From Tritrichomonas musculus (taxonomy: Eukaryota > Parabasalia > Tritrichomonadida > Tritrichomonadidae): a stretch of DNA of 64,000 nt. The stretch is from NCBI GenBank assembly GCA_039105265.1, contig JAPFFF010000009.1, forward strand, positions 1,178,001-1,242,000, in the 5' to 3' direction. Below, in pieces: positions 20,911 through 29,682 of this stretch (position 1 is the stretch's first letter; each line of letters opens with the position of its first letter). Made by a program: the position numbers and the translations under genes. Under the pieces are notes generated by a model, which saw only the letters and a program-made list of their open reading frames with translations, made no database searches and was not told the origin of the DNA.

Positions 20911-21140
20911 ATTGACGACATTGCCGCCCATAGGACGACCACGGTGGCAATAAAAAGATGAAAATAAAACAAACAAAAAACAAACAAAATTGATTATTTA
21001 ATATTATTATTACGATTTTTTAATTTTTTTATTTTGATAAAGCTTATTTAAAATATTCTGAGTCTTCTCAGAAATTTGTTAAATTTTTTTTTTTATAAAT
21101 ATATATAACTTTTTGAAAGAATTATGGTCTTTTTATATTT

Positions 21141-21210
21141 ATGGAAGAAGACCAAAATCTTTATTATTCAGCGAAATATCTATCTCATACGCAAAGACCT
21201 AATTCTTTAA
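21141..21210 (+). repeat. Displaced copy of the transposase 5' end inside the left inverted end
   Basis: The first ~70 bp of the transposase gene (21907-21976) recur here exactly, then join directly to the sub-terminal sequence TTCTAAAATTTTC. The inverted equivalent is at about 24783-24854. It is not a functional gene start, since the frame is lost at the junction. It shows that the terminal block was duplicated together with a piece of the gene. Confidence 0.75.
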
Positions 21211-21316
21211 AAGATAAAGTTCTAAAATTTTCTTGTAAAGTTTTGAAAAAGTTCACTAAGATAAAACCATGAAAAAGCGCCATTTTTATAGAACTAAACC
21301 AATCAAAGAAACCGAG

Positions 21317-21676
21317 ATGACGACATTGCCGCCCATAGCATGATCACGATCAGTAATGCTTAGCAGCTAGCTGGTTGTAACTGCGGCGAGTCGTCATCCG
21401 GACAAAGATATCACGATTTCATCCGGAAGATCTGGAATGACGACATTGCCGCCCATAGCAAGACCACGATCAGCAATGCTTAGCAGCTAGCTGGTTGTAA
21501 CTGCGGCGAGTCGTCATCCGGACAAAGATATCGCGATTTCATCCGGAAGATCTGGAATGACGACATTGCCGCCCATAGCAAGACCACGATCAGCAATGCT
21601 TAGCAGCTGGCTGGTTGTAACTGCGGCGAGTCGTCATCCGGACAAAGATATCGCGATTTCATCCGGAAGATCTGGA
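21317..21676 (+). repeat. Three 120-bp tandem units, left inner array of the MULE
   Basis: Units at 21317, 21437 and 21557, then a partial unit starting ATTGACGACATTG that leads into the same GGACGACCACGGTGG sequence as after the outer array. It belongs to a second, shorter copy of the sub-terminal block. Confidence 0.9.
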
Positions 21677-21906
21677 ATTGACGACATTGCCGCCCATAGG
21701 ACGACCACGGTGGCAATAAAAAGATGAAAATAAAACAAACAAAAAACAAACAAAATTGATTATTTAATATTATTATTACGATTTTTTAATTTTTTTATTT
21801 TGATAAAGCTTATTTAAAATATTCTGAGTCTTCTCAGAAATTTGTTAAATTTTTTTTTTTATAAATATATATAACTTTTTGAAAGAATTATGGTCTTTTT
21901 ATATTT

Positions 21907-24249
21907 ATGGAAGAAGACCAAAATCTTTATTATTCAGCGAAATATCTATCTCATACGCAAAGACCTAATTCTTTAAAAGATAAAGGATTAAGAACATTCA
22001 TTGAAATTGTTCCTTTGCATTCTCAGAATTTCAATATCATTTCGCTAATCCTTTTCCTCGATAGCTTAACCAAAGAATTTATATGCAACAACAAAAGAGT
22101 TTATAATGACATTTTTTCGTTTAGTTGCTGTAATAAATCAAAGATAAATACTGAAATTCAAATATTTAGCATAACTGTCAAAAACGATTTGGAAACCATT
22201 AAAGTTCTCGCTAGAGATCAACTCCTTGAAAACCAAACTATGAAAGTTGTTACTATTGATTTTGAAGAATGTATCATGACGTCGCCATATACTTTGAAAA
22301 ATAAAGAGTGTCCTTTTTTGACTCAAGATTTTTGGAATAAACAATGTAAACATAAAAATACAATGCTTTATACTTTTTGTAATTACGTAGCTCGAAAAAA
22401 TTCTAATTTTCCAATATTTATAAAATTTGCTTTTCAAAACTTTTTAGATAAAAGAACCTTGCGTAGAAGAGCCGTTAGTTTTCAAGGTTATGATGATTTT
22501 TATAAAATTTTATTGCATTTACCTGGTTTTGTTTATATTGAGATAAGTACTCAAAAAGTTCAGGACGATGGATTTGCATTTAAATTTAATAATGATTTTG
22601 CTTTTATTAAAAATATAATATGGATTATGCCTTGGGCTTTAGAAGTTATAAATTATATGCATTATTTGCAAATTGATGCTTCTTTTTATGCGCTTAAGCC
22701 TTACAAATTTTGTATATACCATTCAATTTATTTCAATTCAAGTTTTCCTTTCGCATTATCAATTGGCCCTAAAGAGAACCGTTTTTTATATAATTTATTA
22801 TTTGATGGATTAAATAAGTTTTGTTTAAATAAAAATGTTTTTGAAAATAAAGTTGTTTTATCAGATTTAGGTTCTCCTATCAAAAAGTTCTGTAAATTAC
22901 ATTCAAATATTCAATATTTTTGTCATCGTCATATTATACAAATATTTGGACCTAAATCATCATTAGGCATATGGGTTGCAAGGTTATTGAGATGCAAAAC
23001 ATATTTAATATATAAACAAGAAAAAGAATTTATTTTAGTTGAAATGGACGAATATAAAAAAGATCCAAATTCACCTTTATTTGACGATACCGATCAAGAT
23101 AATGAAAAAAAACAAAAATTAAAAGATTTTGAAATTATGTTAAAAGATATAGATGAAGTGGAAAGAATGCCAAATAAAGAAGAAATTAAAAAAAGTGATT
23201 ATTATATTGCTAATTGGGCAATATGGATTCGTTCTGACCACCATGTAGCTCGTTGTTCAAATCATTCGGAAGGTTTCCACGGAAATATCAATCAAAAATT
23301 GCCAGATTCCGGAACTCATTCATTTAAAACTGGTTTCACAACAATTGTAAATTATTTATTAAATTATATAAATAATTACTCAGATATTTGTGGAAATTCT
23401 TTTCAAAACAAACATCAAAAAATGATTCAAAAAGTTATACAAATTCTTAGCAAGAGACCAGATAATTATTTAAAATGTTCAAAAGAAAATTGTGATTGTG
23501 GTGAAGATGATTTTGTTGAATCAATTTATGGAGTGAAACTTCCTTGCATACATACAATATTAAATAATTTTTGCAAATCAGAAATATTTAATATTGTTAA
23601 AAATAGCAATGAAATTGATATTCAATATTTATTTGTTCAATCTCTCAAAAAGTTCCCCAATTATAAATTTGAAAAAAATCTTTTTAAATCAAATAGAAAA
23701 AATATAGATAGAATAATATCAATATACGAAGTTGAAAAGAATAGAAAGTTTGATAAGGAATCATTGAATATATTAGGCTCTTTTATTAATGAGTTTCTTA
23801 ATTGTTTTACATATGTTTTACCAAAATTCCCAAATATTAATCCAAATGATGCCAAATATTCTGGAAATCATTTTGATTTTCGAGCACTTGATGAAAAATT
23901 GGTTTTCAGAAAAAAGAAAGAAGAAAGTAACACAAGTCAAAAGAAAGAAAAATTAAAACTTGAAAATTTATACGACGAAGATGACAATTTTGATTCAATG
24001 ATAAAAGACTGTAATGCTGACATCGAATTAATTAAGAAAAAATACTATGAAACGAAGGCTGAAATTAAAGGAATGTATCCTCAATTATCATATCATGATA
24101 TCGAAAAAATATGTTTTTCTAATTTTGTCCGCTATGTTTTTGAAACTAGATGCGATAATTCAGGTGTCATATATTTTTTATCTAAATTCAAAATAGCAAG
24201 TTGGAAAAATGCAGATTTAGCTGCAGGTGGTAACAGATTTTTCTCTTAA
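21907..24249 (+). CDS. MULE transposase (DDE), intact
   Basis: A 780-residue transposase that cuts and inserts the surrounding element. The likely catalytic acids are D257 (LQIDASF), D320 (LSDLGSP) and E455 (SNHSEGFHGN), with CHRH at 339-342 between the second and third, all in the order and spacing of the Mutator superfamily. A Cys-rich motif (LKCSKENCDCGEDD) follows near residue 545, and an acidic/Lys coiled-coil segment lies near 665-710. The ATG at 21907 is the first in frame, and its preceding sequence is copied within the inverted ends. No internal stop is present, so it may be active. It is only distantly like the MULE remnants at 10826 and 15518. Confidence 0.85.
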   Translation: MEEDQNLYYSAKYLSHTQRPNSLKDKGLRTFIEIVPLHSQNFNIISLILFLDSLTKEFICNNKRVYNDIFSFSCCNKSKINTEIQIFSITVKNDLETIKVLARDQLLENQTMKVVTIDFEECIMTSPYTLKNKECPFLTQDFWNKQCKHKNTMLYTFCNYVARKNSNFPIFIKFAFQNFLDKRTLRRRAVSFQGYDDFYKILLHLPGFVYIEISTQKVQDDGFAFKFNNDFAFIKNIIWIMPWALEVINYMHYLQIDASFYALKPYKFCIYHSIYFNSSFPFALSIGPKENRFLYNLLFDGLNKFCLNKNVFENKVVLSDLGSPIKKFCKLHSNIQYFCHRHIIQIFGPKSSLGIWVARLLRCKTYLIYKQEKEFILVEMDEYKKDPNSPLFDDTDQDNEKKQKLKDFEIMLKDIDEVERMPNKEEIKKSDYYIANWAIWIRSDHHVARCSNHSEGFHGNINQKLPDSGTHSFKTGFTTIVNYLLNYINNYSDICGNSFQNKHQKMIQKVIQILSKRPDNYLKCSKENCDCGEDDFVESIYGVKLPCIHTILNNFCKSEIFNIVKNSNEIDIQYLFVQSLKKFPNYKFEKNLFKSNRKNIDRIISIYEVEKNRKFDKESLNILGSFINEFLNCFTYVLPKFPNINPNDAKYSGNHFDFRALDEKLVFRKKKEESNTSQKKEKLKLENLYDEDDNFDSMIKDCNADIELIKKKYYETKAEIKGMYPQLSYHDIEKICFSNFVRYVFETRCDNSGVIYFLSKFKIASWKNADLAAGGNRFFS

Positions 24250-24304
24250 CAAATTTCTGAGAAGACTCAGAATATTTTAAATAAGCTTTATCAAAAAAAA
24301 AAAA

Positions 24305-24338
<34 letters not shown>

Positions 24339-24439
24339 CACAATAATATTAAATAATCAATTTTGTTTGTTTTTTGTTTGTTTTATTTTCATCTTTTTAT
24401 TGCCACCGTGGTCGTCCTATGGGCGGCAATATCGTCAAT

Positions 24440-24679
24440 TCCAGATCTTCCGGATGAAATCGCGATATCTTTGTCCGGATGACGACTCGCCGCAGTTACA
24501 ACCAGCCAGCTGCTAAGCATTGCTGATCGTGGTCTTGCTATGGGCGGCAATGTCGTCATTCCAGATCTTCCGGATGAAATCGCAATATCTTTGTCCGGAT
24601 GACGACTCGCCGCAGTTACAACCAGCTAGCTGCTAAGCATTACTGATCGTGATCATGCTATGGGCGGCAATGTCGTCAT
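24440..24679 (-). repeat. Two 120-bp tandem units, right inner array of the MULE
   Basis: Two inverted units of the same 120-bp repeat, bounded on the gene side by the partial unit and on the outer side by GATGACGACATT followed by CTCGGTTTCTTTG in inverted form. Confidence 0.9.
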
Positions 24680-25084
24680 CTCGGTTTCTTTGATTGGTTT
24701 AGTTCTATAAAAATGGCGCTTTTTCATGGTTTTATCTTAGTGAACTTTTTCAAAACTTTACAAGAAAATTTTAGAACTTTATCTTTTAAAGAATTAGGTC
24801 TTTGCGTATGAGATAGATATTTCGCTGAATAATAAAGATTTTGGTCTTCTTCCATAAATATAAAAAGACCATAATTCTTTCAAAAAGTTATATATATTTA
24901 TAAAAAAAAAAATTTAACAAATTTCTGAGAAGACTCAGAATATTTTAAATAAGCTTTATCAAAATAAAAAAATTAAAAAATCGTAATAATAATATTAAAT
25001 AATCAATTTTGTTTGTTTTTTGTTTGTTTTATTTTCATCTTTTTATTGCCACCGTGGTCTTGCTATGGGCGGCAATGTCGTCAT

Positions 25085-25564
25085 TCCAGATCTTCCGGAT
25101 GAAATCGCGATATCTTTGTCCGGATGACGACTCGCCGCAGTTACAACCAGCTAGCTGCTAAGCATTGCTGATCGTGGTCTTGCTATGGGCGGCAATGTCG
25201 TCATTCCAGATCTTCCGGATGAAATCGCGATATCTTTGTCCGGATGACGACTCGCCGCAGTTACAACCAGCCAGCTGCTAAGCATTACTGATCGTGGTCT
25301 TGCTATGGGCGGCAATGTCGTCATTCCAGATCTTCCGGATGAAATCGCGATATCTTTGTCCGGATGACGACTCGCCGCAGTTACAACCAGCTAGCTGCTA
25401 AGCATTGCTGATCGTGGTCTTGCTATGGGCGGCAATGTCGTCATTCCAGATCTTCCGGATGAAATCGCGATATCTTTGTCCGGATGACGACTCGCCGCAG
25501 TTACAACCAGCTAGCTGCTAAGCATTACTGATCGTGATCATGCTATGGGCGGCAATGTCGTCAT
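25085..25564 (-). repeat. Four 120-bp tandem units, right outer array of the MULE
   Basis: Four exact-length inverted units with the same two variable positions as the left arrays. The different copy numbers (5, 3, 2, 4) show that the arrays expand and contract independently. Confidence 0.9.
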
Positions 25565-25819
25565 CTCGGTTTCTTTGATTGGTTTAGTTCTATAAAAATG
25601 GCGCTTTTTCATGGTTTTATCTTAGTGAACTTTTTCAAAACTTTACAAGAAAATTTTAGAACTTTTTGTATGCCTTCTCAATTAACTCAAAAAGTCAGAA
25701 TAACGAATTTTCCTCAGAAAAAAATGGTGTAACTTTTTCTATAGTTTGTCACTTCGCCTATTTTGATTTTAAGTTTATTTGAATACGTTATTTTGAAGAT
25801 TTTTGAATATTGAATTTTA

Positions 25820-25830
25820 ATTCAAAATTT
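25820..25830 (+). promoter_or_regulatory. ATTCAAAATTT motif upstream of a host gene
   Basis: An 11-bp motif ends 9 bp before the ATG at 25840. Exact copies precede two other host genes at 6 bp from the start (28286-28296 on the minus strand, 31630-31640). Trichomonad initiator elements lie at this distance and contain TCA, so it is a likely initiator. Confidence 0.5.
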
Positions 25831-25839
25831 CAAAAAGAA

Positions 25840-26766
25840 ATGGAAACTTTTGTTGATGCCTCAATGCATCCAAATCTTGCTTTACGAAAAGCAGAGCAGA
25901 AGAGATTAAATAACCTTAAGAATATGAACTTACCGTGGGTATTTGTTGAACCGACAAGACTCAAATCAGTGAAAGTACCAAAAGCACGAAAATCGCTCAA
26001 TTATTATGAAGGTCTCGATGATGATGATCTTGAATTTCTTGGAAATTCTAAAATTCCATTAACAAAAGATGACATCAGAATTTTACGATTATCTCTACAC
26101 GGGGAGCAAATTTCAGCAACTGACACTGCCCAAGATTTTAATGATACATTAGATGAAGCCAAACATTCACGCAAAAAGCGTTTGTTAATTAAAGATTCAA
26201 AACCTCATGATTTTGAAAATAACGACTTAGAGAAAAATGATCAAAACTTAAAACTTGATGCTATAAAAGAAGAAAATGAAGAAAATATTATTTCTTCTAG
26301 ATCAAACGGAAATGCTATTGACGACTTATTTGCCTCTGATGATGATAAACCGAAAAAATTACAAGATGAAGAAGAACAAATGGAAGTTGAAGCCGAAACA
26401 GTTAAAAATATAATTATGGATGCAGTTAAAGAGAGAGAAGAAGCTTCAAAATGGAAAAAAAAGAAAATTGAATCAAACCGCCCAATAACTTTTTACTCTT
26501 ACGACGTTGAAAAAGTTACATCCGAAGGACAAACTGTTATTAAAGAAAGAATAACAAAAGGACGCAGAAAACTACTTTCAGCAATTAGTAATTCATCATC
26601 AATTAAGCATGAAGAAGATTCTATTACTTATGCAAAAAGCAAGTTTGAAAAAGAAAATACATTAAAACGAGCAGCGCTTGAAAAATGTTTTGGAGCCAAG
26701 CATTTTAAAGAATATCTTGAAAAACAAAATTCCGAAATCCCTCAATTATTACTTAACGTTAAGTAA
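25840..26766 (+). CDS. Unknown acidic/lysine-rich protein
   Basis: A 308-residue host protein that I do not recognise. The start at 25840 (METFVDAS) is the first ATG and follows the 11-bp initiator-like motif. The N-terminal third has a compact segment (NLPWVFVEPTRL) and an acidic patch (YYEGLDDDDLEFLG); the middle is charged and low-complexity (residues ~125-225); the C-terminal third is conserved-looking and basic (KGRRKLLSAI, then a helix to FGAKHFKEYLEKQ). This composition resembles nuclear or ribosome-assembly proteins, but no motif supports a name. It begins 73 bp after the MULE's right duplication, so the MULE landed just upstream of its promoter. Confidence 0.65.
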   Translation: METFVDASMHPNLALRKAEQKRLNNLKNMNLPWVFVEPTRLKSVKVPKARKSLNYYEGLDDDDLEFLGNSKIPLTKDDIRILRLSLHGEQISATDTAQDFNDTLDEAKHSRKKRLLIKDSKPHDFENNDLEKNDQNLKLDAIKEENEENIISSRSNGNAIDDLFASDDDKPKKLQDEEEQMEVEAETVKNIIMDAVKEREEASKWKKKKIESNRPITFYSYDVEKVTSEGQTVIKERITKGRRKLLSAISNSSSIKHEEDSITYAKSKFEKENTLKRAALEKCFGAKHFKEYLEKQNSEIPQLLLNVK

Positions 26767-27304
26767 TAATTTCTTTATTCGATTTTGGTATTTATCACAG
26801 AAGTTTATTTTGACTGTTATGCTCAAATAGAATAATTTAAGAGCACCAATCTATTTTTCGAATCATGAACAAATTTACAATTATAATTCTATAATTTAAT
26901 ATTTTTTTTAGAATGATGTTAATCAACTGCTTCGCATACTCATTAATGAAACTGTTTGATAAGAATTCATAATATCATTTCTCTGTTTCTAATCTATTAA
27001 AAGAACACCAATTAATGAAAATATTCGTGGTAAGCAAAAAATTATCGAACCTAACGATTTTTGAAATTAAAAAGTTATTTTTTAAGCATTAACTTTTATG
27101 TTATAATTAAGGTTGGTGTTTAAAACAGTGAAATTCAGTTTATTAAATTAAAATTTCCAATGAAATAAAAACAAATATGTTTGTAAAGTACAAAATTCAT
27201 AGCGAATTATAATGAATTTTTTCATATATTTTTGAATTTTGGCAAAATTATCATTTTAACTTAATTTTAAGTTTTGCCTTTACATATAAGTAATAGTATT
27301 GCAA
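26767..27304. other. Gap between convergent genes
   Basis: AT-rich, with no coding frame or repeat recognised. It holds the 3' ends of both flanking genes. Confidence 0.6.
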
Positions 27305-28279
27305 TTAATTTGCATTTGACTGTTCTTCTTCTAAATCATTTTTTTTCATATATTCAACACTCTCTTCAGTTTGAGTTGTATAAATTAATAAACTATCTTT
27401 ATATGATTGATACACGTTCTTATCTGTTTCAGGAAATAAATCATCAGTAAGATCTAATAGATGAGAAAAAATCATGAAAAATTCTGGCCTATTTTCTGGT
27501 TCTTTTTCAAGGCAATTTTGAATTATTCCAACAATACCATCTGTTTCTTCTGATGGAGGAGGTAATTCAGGAAGTTCTCCATTTATTATAGCTGCTTTTA
27601 TTTCATCTTCACTCTTCCCTTCATATGGGTGATTACCTGTTAAAATTTCATATAAAACCATTCCAAAAGCCCATACATCTTCAAATTTTCTTGATCCTTT
27701 TGAATCCATATGCAATTCAGGAGGAATATATGCATTTGAATTTGAGATGAGATCTTCATCGCCGAATTCATAATTAACAATTTTTGGTTCAAATTTTGAA
27801 TTAAAAGCAATATTCTCAGTTGAAAAATAATGTATTGAAAAGTTGGGAAAATGGTCATCAAAAAGATTATGAAGATGAGTAAGCGCTGCAACAATGCCAA
27901 AAACACATTTCGATTTTATTGTTCCATTCCACTCAGGATGTAAAACACCTACTTTAATATCTCTTAAAATATGCGAAAGTGTGCTATTTTTATAAAATTT
28001 TGTATAAGCATAACGATTCGGAAAATAAGAAAAGCCCACAAATCGGCATATTGCTGGATGCATTCCTGATTGAATAAAAATATTGATTTGCTTCGTAAAA
28101 ATTTTTTGATCAGAAGAGAGTCGTGTTTGAACATAAAGATTAGACGTAAAAACATTTTCAACTAGATCTGTTTGGCGAAATCGATAATCAGGTCCATCTA
28201 ATGTCTTTATATATTTTAAATCGTTTTCTGAAACAATTAAATACCAATATTCTATTTGGTGCGGGATTGGAATTGACAT
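27305..28279 (-). CDS. Protein kinase-like protein, probable pseudokinase
   Basis: A 324-residue protein with a protein kinase fold spanning about residues 15-295, close to the TKL/Ser-Thr group. The catalytic loop is IHYFSTENIAFN (about 149-160) in place of HRD...N, so the catalytic Asp is absent; DFG is replaced by YEFGDE (170-175); the Gly-rich loop and the ATP-binding Lys are not evident. The APE equivalent (IPPEL, 185-189) and DVWAFGMVLYEILTG helix are well kept. This argues for a pseudokinase that scaffolds or regulates. The start at 28279 (MSIPIPHQ) is chosen over an upstream non-ATG frame because an ATTCAAAATTT motif lies 6 bp before it. Divergent from U1-70K. Confidence 0.8.
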   Translation of the reverse strand: MSIPIPHQIEYWYLIVSENDLKYIKTLDGPDYRFRQTDLVENVFTSNLYVQTRLSSDQKIFTKQINIFIQSGMHPAICRFVGFSYFPNRYAYTKFYKNSTLSHILRDIKVGVLHPEWNGTIKSKCVFGIVAALTHLHNLFDDHFPNFSIHYFSTENIAFNSKFEPKIVNYEFGDEDLISNSNAYIPPELHMDSKGSRKFEDVWAFGMVLYEILTGNHPYEGKSEDEIKAAIINGELPELPPPSEETDGIVGIIQNCLEKEPENRPEFFMIFSHLLDLTDDLFPETDKNVYQSYKDSLLIYTTQTEESVEYMKKNDLEEEQSNAN

Positions 28280-28285
28280 TTTTAG

Positions 28286-28296
28286 AAATTTTGAAT
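28286..28296 (-). promoter_or_regulatory. ATTCAAAATTT motif upstream of the pseudokinase gene
   Basis: An exact copy of the 11-bp host motif, 6 bp before the start codon at 28279 on the minus strand. It fixes the choice of this start. Confidence 0.5.
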
Positions 28297-28525
28297 ATAA
28301 TATGTCAAATTTCCAAAATAATTTAATCAAAAATTCTGTTACGATCTTAATTTTTCACAATATTTCCAACTTGTTTATATACCAACCTTGAAATTTTTTA
28401 TTAACCACATAGGATTATTTTGAAGTTCCATCATAATTGCATAATAATAAGAACACTTAAATATTTATTCAATAAAAATTTTTCTATTTTCATATAACAT
28501 ATCATATTCATTTGGAGTGATATTT

Positions 28526-29320
28526 ATGCCTCCAAAATTTAGTGATGAAATCACAGCACTTTTTCGTGCAAGACCAAAGCTCAGATTTATCAAACCAGTT
28601 AAATATGAGCCACCACGGCCATATGGAGGTGTAGTAAAATATCTTAGAGAAATTCCAAAGTATCATTTTCCGAAAGAAACGTCTGATCCTTATTTAGATA
28701 TCAACGAACTTAGAATAAAACGAAGACAGCAACGTGTTGCAGCAAATGATGCCAAAGTTGCTCTAGGTATTAAAAATTATCATCCAAAAGAGAATAAAGA
28801 TGCAACATCAAATCCAAGAGCTACAATGTTTATTTGCAATATCCCTGAAAATATTACGGAAGAACAAATTAAATATGAATTAAAAGCATTTGGCCCTATT
28901 AAAACAATTAAATTCCCAATCGATATAGTAACCAAAAAAAGAAAAAACTACTGCTTTGCAGAATATGTACATGAAAGTTCATTTAAAAACGCAATGACCC
29001 AAGGCACAAAACTATATTTTAATAATAAGAAAATGATTGTTGATAGAGAGAGAGGACGAACAGAACCAGGATGGCTCCCTCGTCGACTTGGTGGCGGAAT
29101 AGGTGCTATATCACGCCGATTTGCACAAAAAACAATCTTTCTTGAAGCGAGACAGTGCAAGAAAAGACATCGTTTTGGATACAAATGGGGAAAGAGGTAT
29201 AGAGGTTCCATGATTGAAGAGTCTCGCAAGAAAGATGCATCAATTGGAATTAATAGAGAAAATGTTAGGAGAATGAGATTGAAATCAAAATCCATTTCAA
29301 AGAGAGTTACAAAGTATTAA
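28526..29320 (+). CDS. SNRNP70: U1 small nuclear ribonucleoprotein 70 kDa (U1-70K)
   Basis: A 264-residue U1-70K homolog, which binds U1 snRNA stem-loop I and helps the U1 particle recognise 5' splice sites in the nucleus. The N-terminal arm (PYGGVVKYLREI, residues ~32-43; a basic KRRQQR helix) matches the family's U1-binding arm. The RRM spans about 98-176, with RNP2 MFICNI (101-106) and RNP1 KNYCFAEY (140-147). The hallmark ERGRT...GWLPRRLGGG follows at about 175-191. The usual long RS/RD/RE-rich tail is short here and basic (RRFAQKTIFLEARQ...). The ATG at 28526 is chosen; upstream in-frame GTG is not plausible. It fits trichomonads, which retain a spliceosome with few introns. Confidence 0.93.
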   Translation: MPPKFSDEITALFRARPKLRFIKPVKYEPPRPYGGVVKYLREIPKYHFPKETSDPYLDINELRIKRRQQRVAANDAKVALGIKNYHPKENKDATSNPRATMFICNIPENITEEQIKYELKAFGPIKTIKFPIDIVTKKRKNYCFAEYVHESSFKNAMTQGTKLYFNNKKMIVDRERGRTEPGWLPRRLGGGIGAISRRFAQKTIFLEARQCKKRHRFGYKWGKRYRGSMIEESRKKDASIGINRENVRRMRLKSKSISKRVTKY

Positions 29321-29682
29321 TATAGTAATGAAAAAAAAAAAAAAAAATTCTAATTCATTGTATACTACAAAACATTAATGTAATATTGCAAATTTTGACC
29401 ATTTCAAATGCCTTATAATTTGTTTGCTAATTATATATTAATGCGCATTAACAAAATTTGTTTTTTTTCCCTATATTTATAAATATAAGATGCTACTTTA
29501 TGTTTTTTATTTATTTATTTATTTATTTATCGAATAAATATTGTTGCTTATAAAATAATGTTTAATTTTTATTTATCGAATATAATTTGAAAAAAGATTT
29601 TTTTATCGTATATACATTGATGTTAAGATAGTATAATTGTGGATAAAAAAACGAAGAAAATTAACAATGATGACGTATATCA
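29321..29682. other. Gap between convergent genes
   Basis: AT-rich with an A-run near 29331 and a TTTATTTATT repeat near 29505-29530. No gene is seen. Confidence 0.6.

Larger units (their letters stand above)
20117..25758. mobile_element. Complete Mutator-like element (MULE) with long, nested inverted ends
   Basis: The 5642-bp element is flanked by a perfect 9-bp duplication, TATTTTGAT, at 20108-20116 and 25759-25767; 9 bp is the MULE size. The ends read GGCGgaaTGACAAACTATAG inward on both sides with two mismatches. The inverted ends are about 1.5-1.7 kb long and each contains two arrays of an exact 120-bp unit (5 and 3 units left, 2 and 4 units right). A segment carrying the transposase start is copied inside each end, so the element has nested ends. 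The single gene is an intact DDE transposase. Sharp boundaries and near-identical arms indicate recent movement. Confidence 0.88.
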
